In this document: positions 12,901 to 22,487 of the stretch, piece by piece | How positions within the stretch are numbered: the first letter of the stretch is position 1 | Layout: the number at the start of each line of letters is the position of its first letter | Assembly: GCA_030549335.1 (NCBI GenBank) | Contig: CM060188.1 | Coordinates: 2,790,001 to 2,854,000, forward strand | From: Pontederia crassipes | Taxonomy: Eukaryota; Streptophyta; Magnoliopsida; Commelinales; Pontederiaceae | Length of the DNA stretch: 64,000 bases | Reading direction: 5' to 3' | The notes under the pieces: model-generated | What the model saw: the letters and a program-made list of their open reading frames with translations, nothing else | Databases searched by the model: none | Told to the model about the DNA's origin: nothing | Translations under genes and position numbers: made by a program

Positions 12901-13043
12901 TCATGGGTCGGCATTGACTGTATTGCGCTCATTTGAAGGACCAATACCAACCTTCAGCCAAGGAGAGCCCTCCCTTGTTAATGTCTCTTAGATCACTGAG
13001 CTTTGCAATCTTAACTTTACTCTCGACCTCATCATCCATATTG
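12901..13043 (-). pseudogene. Truncated copy of the 3' end of the downstream C2H2 gene
   Basis: Matches the last ~45 codons and stop of the four-finger C2H2 gene (gene equivalent 19236-19383). It has substitutions and is 5 bp shorter at a CT-rich spot (GAGAGCCCTCCCTTG versus GAGAGCTCTCCCCTCCCTTG in the gene). The length change shifts the frame, and an in-frame stop follows in the fragment. It has no fingers and no start codon. It was produced by the tandem duplication breaking inside the gene. Confidence 0.92.
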
Positions 13044-13429
13044 AGATTAAAATGATGATAACATTCACTTACTTACAATCAGTGTATTATTATTATTGCT
13101 CCAAAATTAAGGCGCGTATCTCACTACTATAAAGTACAGAGAGTATATTTGAATTAGTAGTATGTCTATATACACACATATATATATATATATATACACA
13201 ACATAAGAATGAAAAAAAATAAAGAAATGGGTACTTCATTAATTGCTTTTATCCTAAAATTATATAATATAATATAATAATAAACAATTTGAACAAACAA
13301 ATAAAATATTAAAATGGAATGATACTATTTTAAAAATAAACAAGTATTACTTTTATGTTATGGGAAAAGTCATAGAAATTAACCCAATAAAGTATCATAA
13401 TTTTAAGTAATAATTTATGTTAATTGATA

Positions 13430-13452
13430 TTTAATAATAATAATAATAATAA

Positions 13453-13520
<68 letters not shown>

Positions 13521-13521
13521 G
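13430..13521. repeat. (AAT)n(ATT)n inverted trinucleotide repeat
   Basis: A run of AAT/TAA triplets passes directly into a longer run of ATT/TTA triplets, so the stretch can fold back on itself. Copy A has no such tract at the equivalent position (about 10920), so the repeat arose or expanded after the duplication, or was lost from A. Confidence 0.85.
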
Positions 13522-14002
13522 TTGATAATATTTTGAATCGTTGGAATCTTATATGAACTCGCGTTTAAATAATAAGGGTGACGAAATCGTCACTCATATA
13601 TAAATTTTACGATGATATATTGTACTATTTTGTATCATTGTAATCATCAATATTTCATAATAAAAAAGTCTTCACCGCTAGAAGATATATCACAGTTTAG
13701 GATGAAGCTCCTCTCTCTCTCTCTCCATATTTTCCTAACATTAGAAAATTTAGTTTATTTATAACTCAGTGGAGTTTTAAGTAAATAACTCAACAACCAA
13801 TGTTTACTATGAATTCTAAGCAATAAAAACTTGTTTTAAGAAAATACTTCTAAAGAAGTCGTTGGCCAAAAGCCCCAAACCGTAAGACCAGCTCTCCATA
13901 TCAAGCACTAACCTTGTATTATGTATTACATACATATAAAATGTATAGATCAGCTAAATATTACGACCATAACGATTTATACATTAGCTTGATCATACAA
14001 TT

Positions 14003-14577
14003 TGTATTATTGTGACCTTCACCAATCTATGATCAATTGGTAATTATTTAATATAATTGAATGAATATTGATCAACAATAATTGATGAAATGAATAGTTA
14101 CTATGATTGATCAAATTATTTATGATTTATTGATTATCATTAAATGTTATATATTCTGACCAATTATATATTGTTATGAATAATTATTATTGGTAGTATC
14201 GATATTGATATTGACCGTGGTTCATATTATTTATTTTTATAAGTGACCTTACCTACTGAGTTATCTCATTGGGCTTTGCCCTTGTATTTGAATCTATACA
14301 AGTAATCATGCTGACGATGATGAGACGGTTGGTGACTCTTATGACTGGTGACATGCACATAGATATAGAGTCCATTATTATATAGACATAGATCTTAACC
14401 CATAAGTTATTGGATATGATATAAACAGCTTTGGCATAATATAATATAATATTATAAATTAGTCTTCCATTTATATAAGCCAATTTGTTGATCGATTAAA
14501 GTCAAGATATATAATTGAGTGGCATCGTCGAGATAGCCTTCTGGGCAGGCAAAAGAAAAAAATCTCAGGACGTTACA
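14003..14577 (+). repeat. 5' LTR, truncated to its 3' 575 bp
   Basis: Aligns throughout with 17761-18295; shared blocks include GAGTTATCTCATT and GAGACGGTTGGTGACT. It ends in GACGTTACA, as does the other copy. It begins TGTATTATTG directly after the target duplication. The 3' LTR appears to start ~2.4 kb earlier, so this copy seems to lack its 5' portion. The alternative is that 535-575 bp is the whole LTR, with TG...CA ends. Confidence 0.8.
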
Positions 14578-14578
14578 A

Positions 14579-14591
14579 AGATATTAGAGCC
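14579..14591 (+). other. Primer-binding site, degenerate initiator-Met tRNA type
   Basis: One base after the LTR end the sequence AGATATTAGAGCC matches the canonical plant TGGTATCAGAGCC primer site at 10 of 13 positions. This fixes the element's orientation as plus. Confidence 0.7.
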
Positions 14592-15380
14592 TAACAAGAA
14601 ACATTTCTTAGTTGTCTCTAATAGAATAGAGTTCATGTGCACATGTCATGAGCAACCACCGTGCCATCAAGAAAGAGTCCAGTAAGTTTTTTGAACTCTG
14701 ATTAGCTTAGATAGCTTTTTAATGCAATATGAAATACGGAGTCTTTCAAGGCCATGGATAAAGTGAGGGATGACATAAATCCTTAAACAATGGAAATAGA
14801 ATTATTTCATTGATGATATAAGGCAACGTCTAAGGAGGTTATTCCGAAAGGAATAACCAAAATTTTAAGGTGGTTATTCTAAGATAGAATAACCAAAACC
14901 TTAAGGAAGTTAACCTCACATAGTATAAGAATAGAATAATTGTACATTGAAGGATTTAACCCTTAGGGCATAGATTGAGATAATAGTGAGGTGAATACAA
15001 TAAGTAAAGACATTTATTAAAAAAGACCTCAATGAATTCCTAATTAGGTTATGAAAGGTTATTGATTGAAATTGGAAAGTTAGTCTCTATATTTGTTGGG
15101 AATACCACCTATGAGAATAGCAAAAATTGCAAAAATGCATAATATTATGCCTTAATGATCATAATATAGAGATAGTCCAAAAGTCATGGCTAATAAAGAA
15201 TTCATTGCAGGAAAGATTTATGGAATAAATGACAAATAATTATAATAAAAATTGGATTGATGAAGAAAAAATTTATCATATGATTAAATATACATATTCC
15301 TTCTAAGAATGTTATCGATGGGATTGGTGAAATTCTCCTCCGCTAAATTCGATGACGAATTTATTTTTAAGAAAGTTTTT

Positions 15381-18295
15381 AGTAACACCCCAAGATTTAA
15401 TTAAGGGCAATCAAGTAATTTTATAAGTTAATTATAATCCTTGATGAATTGAAGATGATTAAAAGGGAAATTTGAAAAGGAATAGGAATATAATTGGAAA
15501 AGGAATATTAATCGAAGGAAAAAGTACTCCTACTTGAAGAAAGAATTAGAAGTTATGTAGGATTAAAAGTATGATTAGAAAAGAAGGAAAAGAAAAAAAA
15601 GATTAAATCCTATTGGGAGTAGAAATCATAATTAGAAATCATATTTAGGATTTCAATTTGATTTGAGGTATAAAAGAAATGTTTAATGGATATAGGACTC
15701 CCAAATAGGATAGAATTGAAAGTCTTATGACTTAGAAATATTTTAGCCATTTTAATCCGAAAATTAGATGATAAAATATTATAAAATTAAATAATTCTGA
15801 AAATTAGATGATAAAATCTTATCATATTAAATAATTACGAAATTTAGAGAAAAGATGGAAATAAAATGAAAAAAAGTGAAAGTAGAATTTGATCGAAGGA
15901 AGTTATGAAAGAGATAAAAATAAATTTGAATAGAGATATTTCGATAAGTATGATTATGGAATAATTAGTTAAATTTGAATTTAATTAAATCAAAATATTA
16001 TGAGATGATAACTAATGATGGATGGTCATGATTGATGAAAAAATAGTCTAAGGTCCAATCAGAGTCAAAAACTCTAGTTGAGAGCTATAAATATGATCTA
16101 AGGGGTGGTTAGAAAGTAGGATTTGTCTCCACAGAATTTCTACACGATAGTCCCTTCTTTCTTCTTCGCTTTCTCACAAACTGAGGCAAAAGCATGAGTG
16201 ATATATCGTTTCGAAACTCCGATAAAGGAGAACAAGATCTAAGTGGTAGTCGAATATTTCTGGACGTCAATAGAGGAAAATCATCGACCAAAGTCGCAAC
16301 GTCCATACAGTCCATAGGCAACAAGAACATAATTAGTTTTTCAACTAACTTAAGATAAGTAGAGGGATCCCTATACATCGATTTTTCGCGACATGGACTC
16401 ATGTACTCTTCTCCGTTATACAGATATTACATTGATATATTATTTGTATCGATTGGATACTATATGACATAAATAGGATGACCAGGAGTTACGTTAAAAA
16501 CATAATTTCCTAACAACAGTAGAACTCAACCCGAGTTCTATTCTGTCCGGCCTGAGTTCGATAGAATCCAGATTAAATCGTAGTAGGAACCGGATTGAGT
16601 TCCATGAACTCGGCCTGAGTTCTGATAGGCGCGGCCCGAATTTCCCTTACCCGAGTGCGACACGAGATTAGATCAATAGAACCGAACCGGTTCCAGCTTA
16701 CTCGATCCAGGTTTCAAAGACTCATTGATAATGGATTAAAATTGAGCCGATCCGGCCCGGATTCTACTTGACCTGGCCCGAGTTTGGATGACTGATATGG
16801 AATTGGATAAAGACAGACCTGACCCAAGTTTTACTAGACCCAACCCAGGTTGTGATATAGAAATTGGAGAAAGTGAAATAGATGAACCGACCCGAGTTTG
16901 TCATAGTGCGGGCTGAATTTTGAGGATTTAAAATATATTGTTAAATATATTTAAGTTTAATTGCATTGTTTAATAGCATTAATTATTCATGACCACGCAT
17001 TGATATGTATTGGTCTATTGATTGTGATTGTGATTATTATGTTAATTGATGTTAATAAATTATAATTGTAATCTGCTAATTGATAATAACTATTATGGAT
17101 TGATGGCCTATTATTCAATGGACATAATTGATAATGGGATTATTGATATTGATTGTGTATCGTCCAAGTGATGATATGGAAAATTACTACAATTGAATTG
17201 TTAAACTGATAATTGAGACCATCATGGTTGATGGAGGTTGTGATGATCGATGGAGACCCTCATAGTCGATAGAGATCCTTGTGATCGATTGAGGTCCATT
17301 AGGGTTGACGGAGACTCACGGAGTTGATTGTTATTGCATAATAGTTAATAAAGGCTCATGTGGTCGATTGAAATCTTTATGATCGATGGAGGCTCATGGA
17401 GTTGATTTTGAATGCATCATAGTTAATGGAGGCCCTTGTGGTCGATTGAGGCCTTAATGGTCGATGGAGGTTCATGGAGTCGATTGTTAATGCATAATAG
17501 TTAACGAAAACATTTGTGGTTGATTGAGGCATTTACGATCAATTAAGACCTTTATGATCGATGAAGGCCTTCATGGTCGAATGATCGATGGAGGTTCATT
17601 GTGATCGATGGAGACTGTTATGGTCGATGGATGTGTTCTTAATTGAATTGCATCGTTGATTGAATTGTGTCATAGTGGCTGATTGATAATTGAATTACTC
17701 CCTAGTGAATGATGAAAAATTGAATAGATAAATTATTAATAAAAATAATAATTGATAATTGTATTATTGTAGCCTTCATCGACTTATGACCAATTGGTAA
17801 TTGATTTAATATAATTAAATCGAATTGAATGAATATTGATCATCAATAATTGATGATATGGATAGTTATTATGATTGGTCAAATTATTTATTGATTATAG
17901 TTAAATGTTATATATTCTGATCAATTATATATTATTATGAATAATTGTTATTAGAAGTATTGATATTGATATTGACCATAGTTCATATAGTTTATTTTTA
18001 TGAATAACCTTACGTACTGAGTTATCTCATTAGACTTTGCCCATGTATTTGGATCCATACAGGTGAGACGGTTGGTGACTTCTCTCATGGGAGACATGCA
18101 CATGAATATAGAGTCAATTATTGTGTAGACGTGACCCTTAACTCACAAATTATTGAATATGGTATAAATAACTTTCACATATTATAATATAATATTATAA
18201 ATTAATTTTCCACTTATGTAAATCTATTTATTAATTAATTAAAATTAAGATATAAAATTGAGTGACGTCGTCAAAACAACCTTCCAGACGTTACA
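15381..18295 (+). repeat. 3' LTR, about 2.9 kb
   Basis: Begins AGTAACACCCC, apparently a mutated TGTAACACCCC start, right after the Gypsy-like pol-end motif. It has a TATA-like TATAAAT at 16086-16092, a pyrimidine-rich leader near 16140-16180, a stretch rich in CCCGAGTT/GGCCTGAGTT motifs at 16.51-16.92 kb, and degenerate short repeats at 17.21-17.64 kb built on GATCGATGGAGG and GTCGATTGAGGC. It ends GACGTTACA. Start assignment is inferred from the conserved boundary motif; the end is certain from the target duplication. Confidence 0.7.
17210..17640. repeat. Degenerate short tandem repeats inside the 3' LTR
   Basis: Many imperfect units based on GATCGATGGAGG, GTCGATTGAGGC and ATGGAGTTGATTG occur one after another. 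They have no coding meaning and have no equivalent in the truncated 5' LTR. Confidence 0.7.
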
Positions 18296-19235
18296 CAATT
18301 TCATCACTAAATGAATCCCATATTTTTTAAGAGTTCAAGGGTTATGACTAACAGTGAATGCCAACCAACGATAACCACATGATGTTATAGCACAAGCCAC
18401 AAGCTAATGTTTGTATTTTTTTTTTGGATAATATATACTAGACCATTATTAAATTCTGATTAATAGTTACATGTCTTTTTATCTCAACATTCACATCCAG
18501 CGTACGTTAATGTATCTACTCATTGGAACGGACCCCGAAGTCGTATCATTTGGTAGTGTATATATCTTACTTTATTTCCTTCTGTTTGGATCAAACAACC
18601 CTGCCAACATGACAATGTGCATGAAGAAAATACTCCAAGGTCGACAACTACGAGTAACAAGAGGCACCCATAGCGAAGCAACCAACTAACCAAACGATGG
18701 TTGGCACTGTTACTTAGAATGTTTAGTGATTTCATATTGGAGATCATTTTTGCTCCAAATATTGAATTAATAGTAGTCCTGAAAATTCATGGGTCACTGA
18801 CCACGAAAAAAAAAAAGCAACTGAAGTACATCGAAAAATTTTAATCAGTGTTTGAAAAATGTTGAATACCGTCACATGATCACACCATCAAATTATATAC
18901 TTTCCTATCTTTAATTACAAATTATATTTTTCTCTCTTTAATTAATTACAAAAAATGCATTATTCGGGTACGTATTTATATAACTATAATCTGAGATGTG
19001 AAGACAGTCAAGAAAAAAGGATGGCCGAACGATTACTTGTTATATCTTTCTGAGGAACAAAAATAGTTACATGGTATTAAATTAACTGATCAAACGAAGT
19101 GCCAAAGAAAAAATATTACATGCATACAGGAGTTTTTTTTTTTCCTCTGTCGTGTTTCTGACTTTCTGTCAGTAATTGAACTGATCGAAATTAAGAACGA
19201 AAAAATTAAAAAAAAAAGTGTAAATAATGTTCTCC

Positions 19236-20822
19236 TCATGGGTCGGCATTGACTGTATTGCTCTCATTTGAAGGACCAATACCAACCTGCAGCCAAAGAG
19301 AGCTCTCCCCTCCCTTGTTAATGTCTCTTAGATCACTGAGCTTTGCAATCTTAACTCTACTCTCGACCTCATCATCCATATTGTTATTGGCAGTATTGTT
19401 CTCATCACTTTTATTGCGATTATCCACATTGGATCCTTCATCAATGTTCTTATCCTTGCTACTTCCAGCGGCCACGTATTTACTCTCTTCTCTGTTGCTA
19501 TGCTCGACCCAATGCCGCAAAAGGATGGCCGCCGGCACGTCGAGCCGCCGGGGGCTCCCGACATCCTGCGGCCCCACCGCTTCATCGGCGGGAGCCACAG
19601 CCACAGGAAAGTTGAGGTCGAGAACGTGGTCGAGGATGCCGAACGAGCGGGCAAGCGCGAGCTGGTGCTGCAGGACGTTGGCGTGGTCGGGCACTGGGAG
19701 CAGCTTAAAGGCCTGGTCGGGCGAATTCGAGGTGATCCAGTGACAGCGTTTGTGTCCGCCCAGCGCCTGACCCGACGAGAACACGCGGTGGCATATCGAG
19801 CACTCGTGTACCCTCGACTTCTTCCTGGGCGGCGCGATCGACAGGGGCACCGGATTGTCGAACGGCACGATGGGCAGCGACATAGCTACCATCGATGCCC
19901 TCTCGGCGATGGTGCTGGCTTTGTCCCGTGCTGCCACGTCCTCGTCCGGTGGGGGCTCATCGGACTCGGCGAGCTTGTTGGCGAAGCAGCCTTTCACCTT
20001 CTTATGGCTGGCCCTATGGCCACCAAGGGCTTGGTGGGACGTGAATACCTTCTTGCAAGCTTTACACTCGAACATTCCTCTAGGCGTGCTCGGAGCGGGC
20101 GCCGATACCGGATCCTTAAACTTCTCCAGGGCGACGACAGGGGCGAAGGTGGACATTGGTTGCTTCCAGTGATCATGCGCTTCCTCCTTGCTTGGCGACG
20201 CGCGCGACTCGTCGGCCGCGACGATGACCATCGGCTCCGCGCGGGCGGCCGAGAGCATCACGAGGCAGTTGGCGAGATCCTCTTCTTCGCGTGAAGGACA
20301 ATTAGGAGAAGGCGCCAATGCATTCCCGCCGTTGCCACAACCGTTCAACTTAGCGCGCCGCGACCTTTTGCCTTTCGACCACCCGGCGCAGCCGGCGTGG
20401 CTTACGAGGCCCTCCTCGGCGTCGTCGGACCCCGGCGGCGAGGCGAAGTAGTCGTCATCACCGTCGTCTTCGTTGTCAGAGGTGCACTTCCCGTGCTCAA
20501 GGAAGGATTTCCACGAGAAGAACTCCTTCCCGCAGTTCTCGCAGACGCGGCACGTCTTCAGCCGACTGGGGTTGGTGCGCAGCGCGTACATCCGTTTCGC
20601 TGGTGGGCTTCTCAGCTTGTTCTCGACCCAGTTGGACGCCCCGGGGCCGAAGTCCGATGACTCGTCCATGTCGGGACCGTCGATGATGCCGTGAGCGCGC
20701 ATGTGGCCGCCCAGCGCACGGCCGCATCCGAACCCCTTCTTGCACACCTTGCAGTAGTGCTTGTAAGTCTGCTGCAGCCGCTGTTGCTGTTCCTGCTGGT
20801 CCATTAAAACTAACATTGCCAT
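19236..20822 (-). CDS. C2H2 zinc-finger transcription factor, four fingers with EAR-like motif
   Basis: A single-exon gene of 528 residues, probably a nuclear transcriptional regulator of the plant C1-type family. Finger 1 (about residues 22-44) has GRALGGHMRAH. Finger 2 (about 91-112, CENCGKEF...EHGKC) is degenerate, with Cys replacing the last His and no QALGGH. Fingers 3 and 4 (about 251-273 and 340-362) carry QALGGH. LANCLVMLS (about 185) parallels LAICLMMLS in the C2H2 gene at 7.9 kb. LDLNFPVA (about 401-408) is an EAR-like repression motif. The acidic, Asn-rich tail ends with SDLRDINKGGESSLWLQVGIG, which I believe recurs in close family members. A second in-frame Met (MDQQEQQQ, residue 7) could be the real start. 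The 3' end was duplicated 6.3 kb downstream, leaving a broken fragment. Specific targets are unknown. Confidence 0.92.
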   Translation of the reverse strand: MAMLVLMDQQEQQQRLQQTYKHYCKVCKKGFGCGRALGGHMRAHGIIDGPDMDESSDFGPGASNWVENKLRSPPAKRMYALRTNPSRLKTCRVCENCGKEFFSWKSFLEHGKCTSDNEDDGDDDYFASPPGSDDAEEGLVSHAGCAGWSKGKRSRRAKLNGCGNGGNALAPSPNCPSREEEDLANCLVMLSAARAEPMVIVAADESRASPSKEEAHDHWKQPMSTFAPVVALEKFKDPVSAPAPSTPRGMFECKACKKVFTSHQALGGHRASHKKVKGCFANKLAESDEPPPDEDVAARDKASTIAERASMVAMSLPIVPFDNPVPLSIAPPRKKSRVHECSICHRVFSSGQALGGHKRCHWITSNSPDQAFKLLPVPDHANVLQHQLALARSFGILDHVLDLNFPVAVAPADEAVGPQDVGSPRRLDVPAAILLRHWVEHSNREESKYVAAGSSKDKNIDEGSNVDNRNKSDENNTANNNMDDEVESRVKIAKLSDLRDINKGGESSLWLQVGIGPSNESNTVNADP

Positions 20823-22436
20823 GACATGGACATGAATACGAATGAGAAGAGAGAAAGACGTAGAGAAGAGAAGTGATTAGTTCATCACTTTGGCTGTTAA
20901 ACTTTTTATCGCTGTTAAGTGAGCGAGCAATGTATGGTGTAAGACTAATTAAGCTTCTTTTTATCTCCTTTCCTTCTCTCTCCAAATGAGTCTATGTCTT
21001 GAGGTGTTTATTTTTTTTACGTTATATAAATATATTGCATTTTAATTCCTTGGTCTTAGTTAGGAGGTAAAAAGAGTGGAGATGGACGGATTGGTGCAGT
21101 TAGAACTTTGAAGGGTGAGTTGACAAGTGGACGTAGGGCAAAATTTTGGAGTAGGAGACGGCGCCGAGTCAACAGCCAGCGCCACCCGTGGGACGGACGG
21201 TGGAGGGAGAGGGAGTTGTGGGTCTCGTTAAAAGGCCTGGCGTTGCAATTGTTTAGCATGCATGCATGGCTCCAGCACCGTTCAATTGTTCATACTACTA
21301 CAATTGTCTCAGTCAACTCTTTCTTATTTATTTTACCTTTTTTTTCTAAAGGAGAGACGAATAATTATTTTAAAATCATAATAAGAGAGAAAAGTACTGA
21401 GCATATGCATTTATTTATTTGACTTTATGACACTGTGTGTAAAAATTGGACCAAGTTAAAATACTTCTTTATCTATTTTTTTTAGTAACTATTTTATCTA
21501 TTTAGTAACTACAAATAATAATAGTGACAACCATATATATGCATGTGAGGTAGCAACTAACGTAGAAAATTATTTTCAAATACATCTTTAAGAATCTTTC
21601 ATTATTAATTATTATATTTATACGATTCAATTATTATTTAAATTTTATATTATATATTTTATTTATGTTATGTAATTTTTGACTTAAATATTTAATTAAA
21701 TAATAAATAAATCAAAACTATATTTTTAATATAATATTTTATATTAGTCTTTAAGTAGCTAAAAATAATAGTATAATTTTGTTTCAAACGCACAAAATAA
21801 GTAAAAATAGTTAAATTAATATATATGACTTTTTAAGACGTTGTGTACGTATTTATGAATTAATTGAGACGTCTAATTTATGAAGAATCTTTATTTATTT
21901 CAATAAATCAACCTCTATACATCAATCATTATTCCTTAAAATCTAATCGATAGCTAATTACATATACTAATTACGCTATATTATGTTCTCAAAACACAAG
22001 CTACCACTTTATATTTGTAGATACAAGTAACAAAGTGCAGAATCGCTCCATGAATCAAGTACTAATAGCCCCGTGGCACGGATCATTTCACAGACAAGAA
22101 AAAATGTGCTTTATAAGCATGCATGCAAAAGTGGCATTGGGCCTCATATTTGTTATTTTAGTTGTCTTCCTGGTAACTAGTTATCTGACTTATCTCCCAC
22201 TCTTCTAGCATTTATTAATTGTTGGAAGCATACCAAGAGTATCTTCTAAGAATGAAATGAAAGAAGCACTTCTAATTTTGAATTTTTCCCCACTACAAGT
22301 GTGATCTTGCTCTTTTCTATTTTCCTTCTTTTGTGGAGCTGTTCACAATCTGCGTCAAATTGATACGAGAGCAGAAGTTGATTTGTTGGGAGAAATTTGA
22401 AGCTCAACGTGGACAACGCAAGGCCACGTCTCAGTT
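20823..22436. other. Intergenic DNA between C2H2 and bHLH genes
   Basis: The first ~400 bases are the 5' flank of the minus-strand C2H2 gene, and a GC-richer patch lies at 21.1-21.25 kb. The rest is AT-rich with no recognisable gene. The last ~120 bases are the probable 3' untranslated region of the bHLH gene. Confidence 0.5.
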
Positions 22437-22454
22437 TTAAGTTTTCGGATTGGA

Positions 22455-22487
<33 letters not shown>

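Larger units (their letters stand above)
10482..13043. repeat. Tandem segmental duplication, copy A
   Basis: Near-identical to 13048-19383 when the insertions are ignored. Homology starts at TAAAATGATGATAACATTCA (10482; equivalent 13048). It continues through AT-rich DNA and the block GCCCCAAACCGTAAGACCAG (about 11296; equivalent about 13874). It ends inside a copy of the 3' end of the downstream C2H2 gene, at ATCATCCATATTG (13043; equivalent 19383). Without its 482-bp insertion copy A is about 2.08 kb, matching copy B without its retrotransposon. Confidence 0.9.
13998..18300 (+). mobile_element. LTR retrotransposon remnant, Gypsy-like, with 5-bp target duplication
   Basis: Flanked by a perfect 5-bp duplication CAATT (13998-14002 and 18296-18300). 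Copy A shows the uninterrupted site (about 11425-11440), which confirms insertion. The 5' part is 575 bp of LTR (14003-14577), followed by a primer-binding site. The internal region has lost nearly all coding sequence. Near 15345-15362 it keeps AATTCGATGACGAATTT, which resembles the integrase end of Gypsy elements just before the polypurine tract and 3' LTR. The right side is a long 3' LTR. No intact gag or pol frame remains, so the element is non-autonomous or dead. Confidence 0.85.
13048..19383. repeat. Tandem segmental duplication, copy B
   Basis: Second copy of the ~2.1-kb unit, expanded by an LTR retrotransposon at 13998-18300 and a trinucleotide repeat near 13.43-13.52 kb. Four filler bases (AGAT, 13044-13047) separate it from copy A. 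Its right end lies inside the coding region of the intact C2H2 gene, so that gene is the source of the 3' fragment in copy A. Confidence 0.88.

Noticed and set aside
19249-20660. Plus-strand frames of up to 264 codons over the four-finger C2H2 gene
   Set aside because: Shadow frames opposite the clearly coding minus-strand zinc-finger frame.
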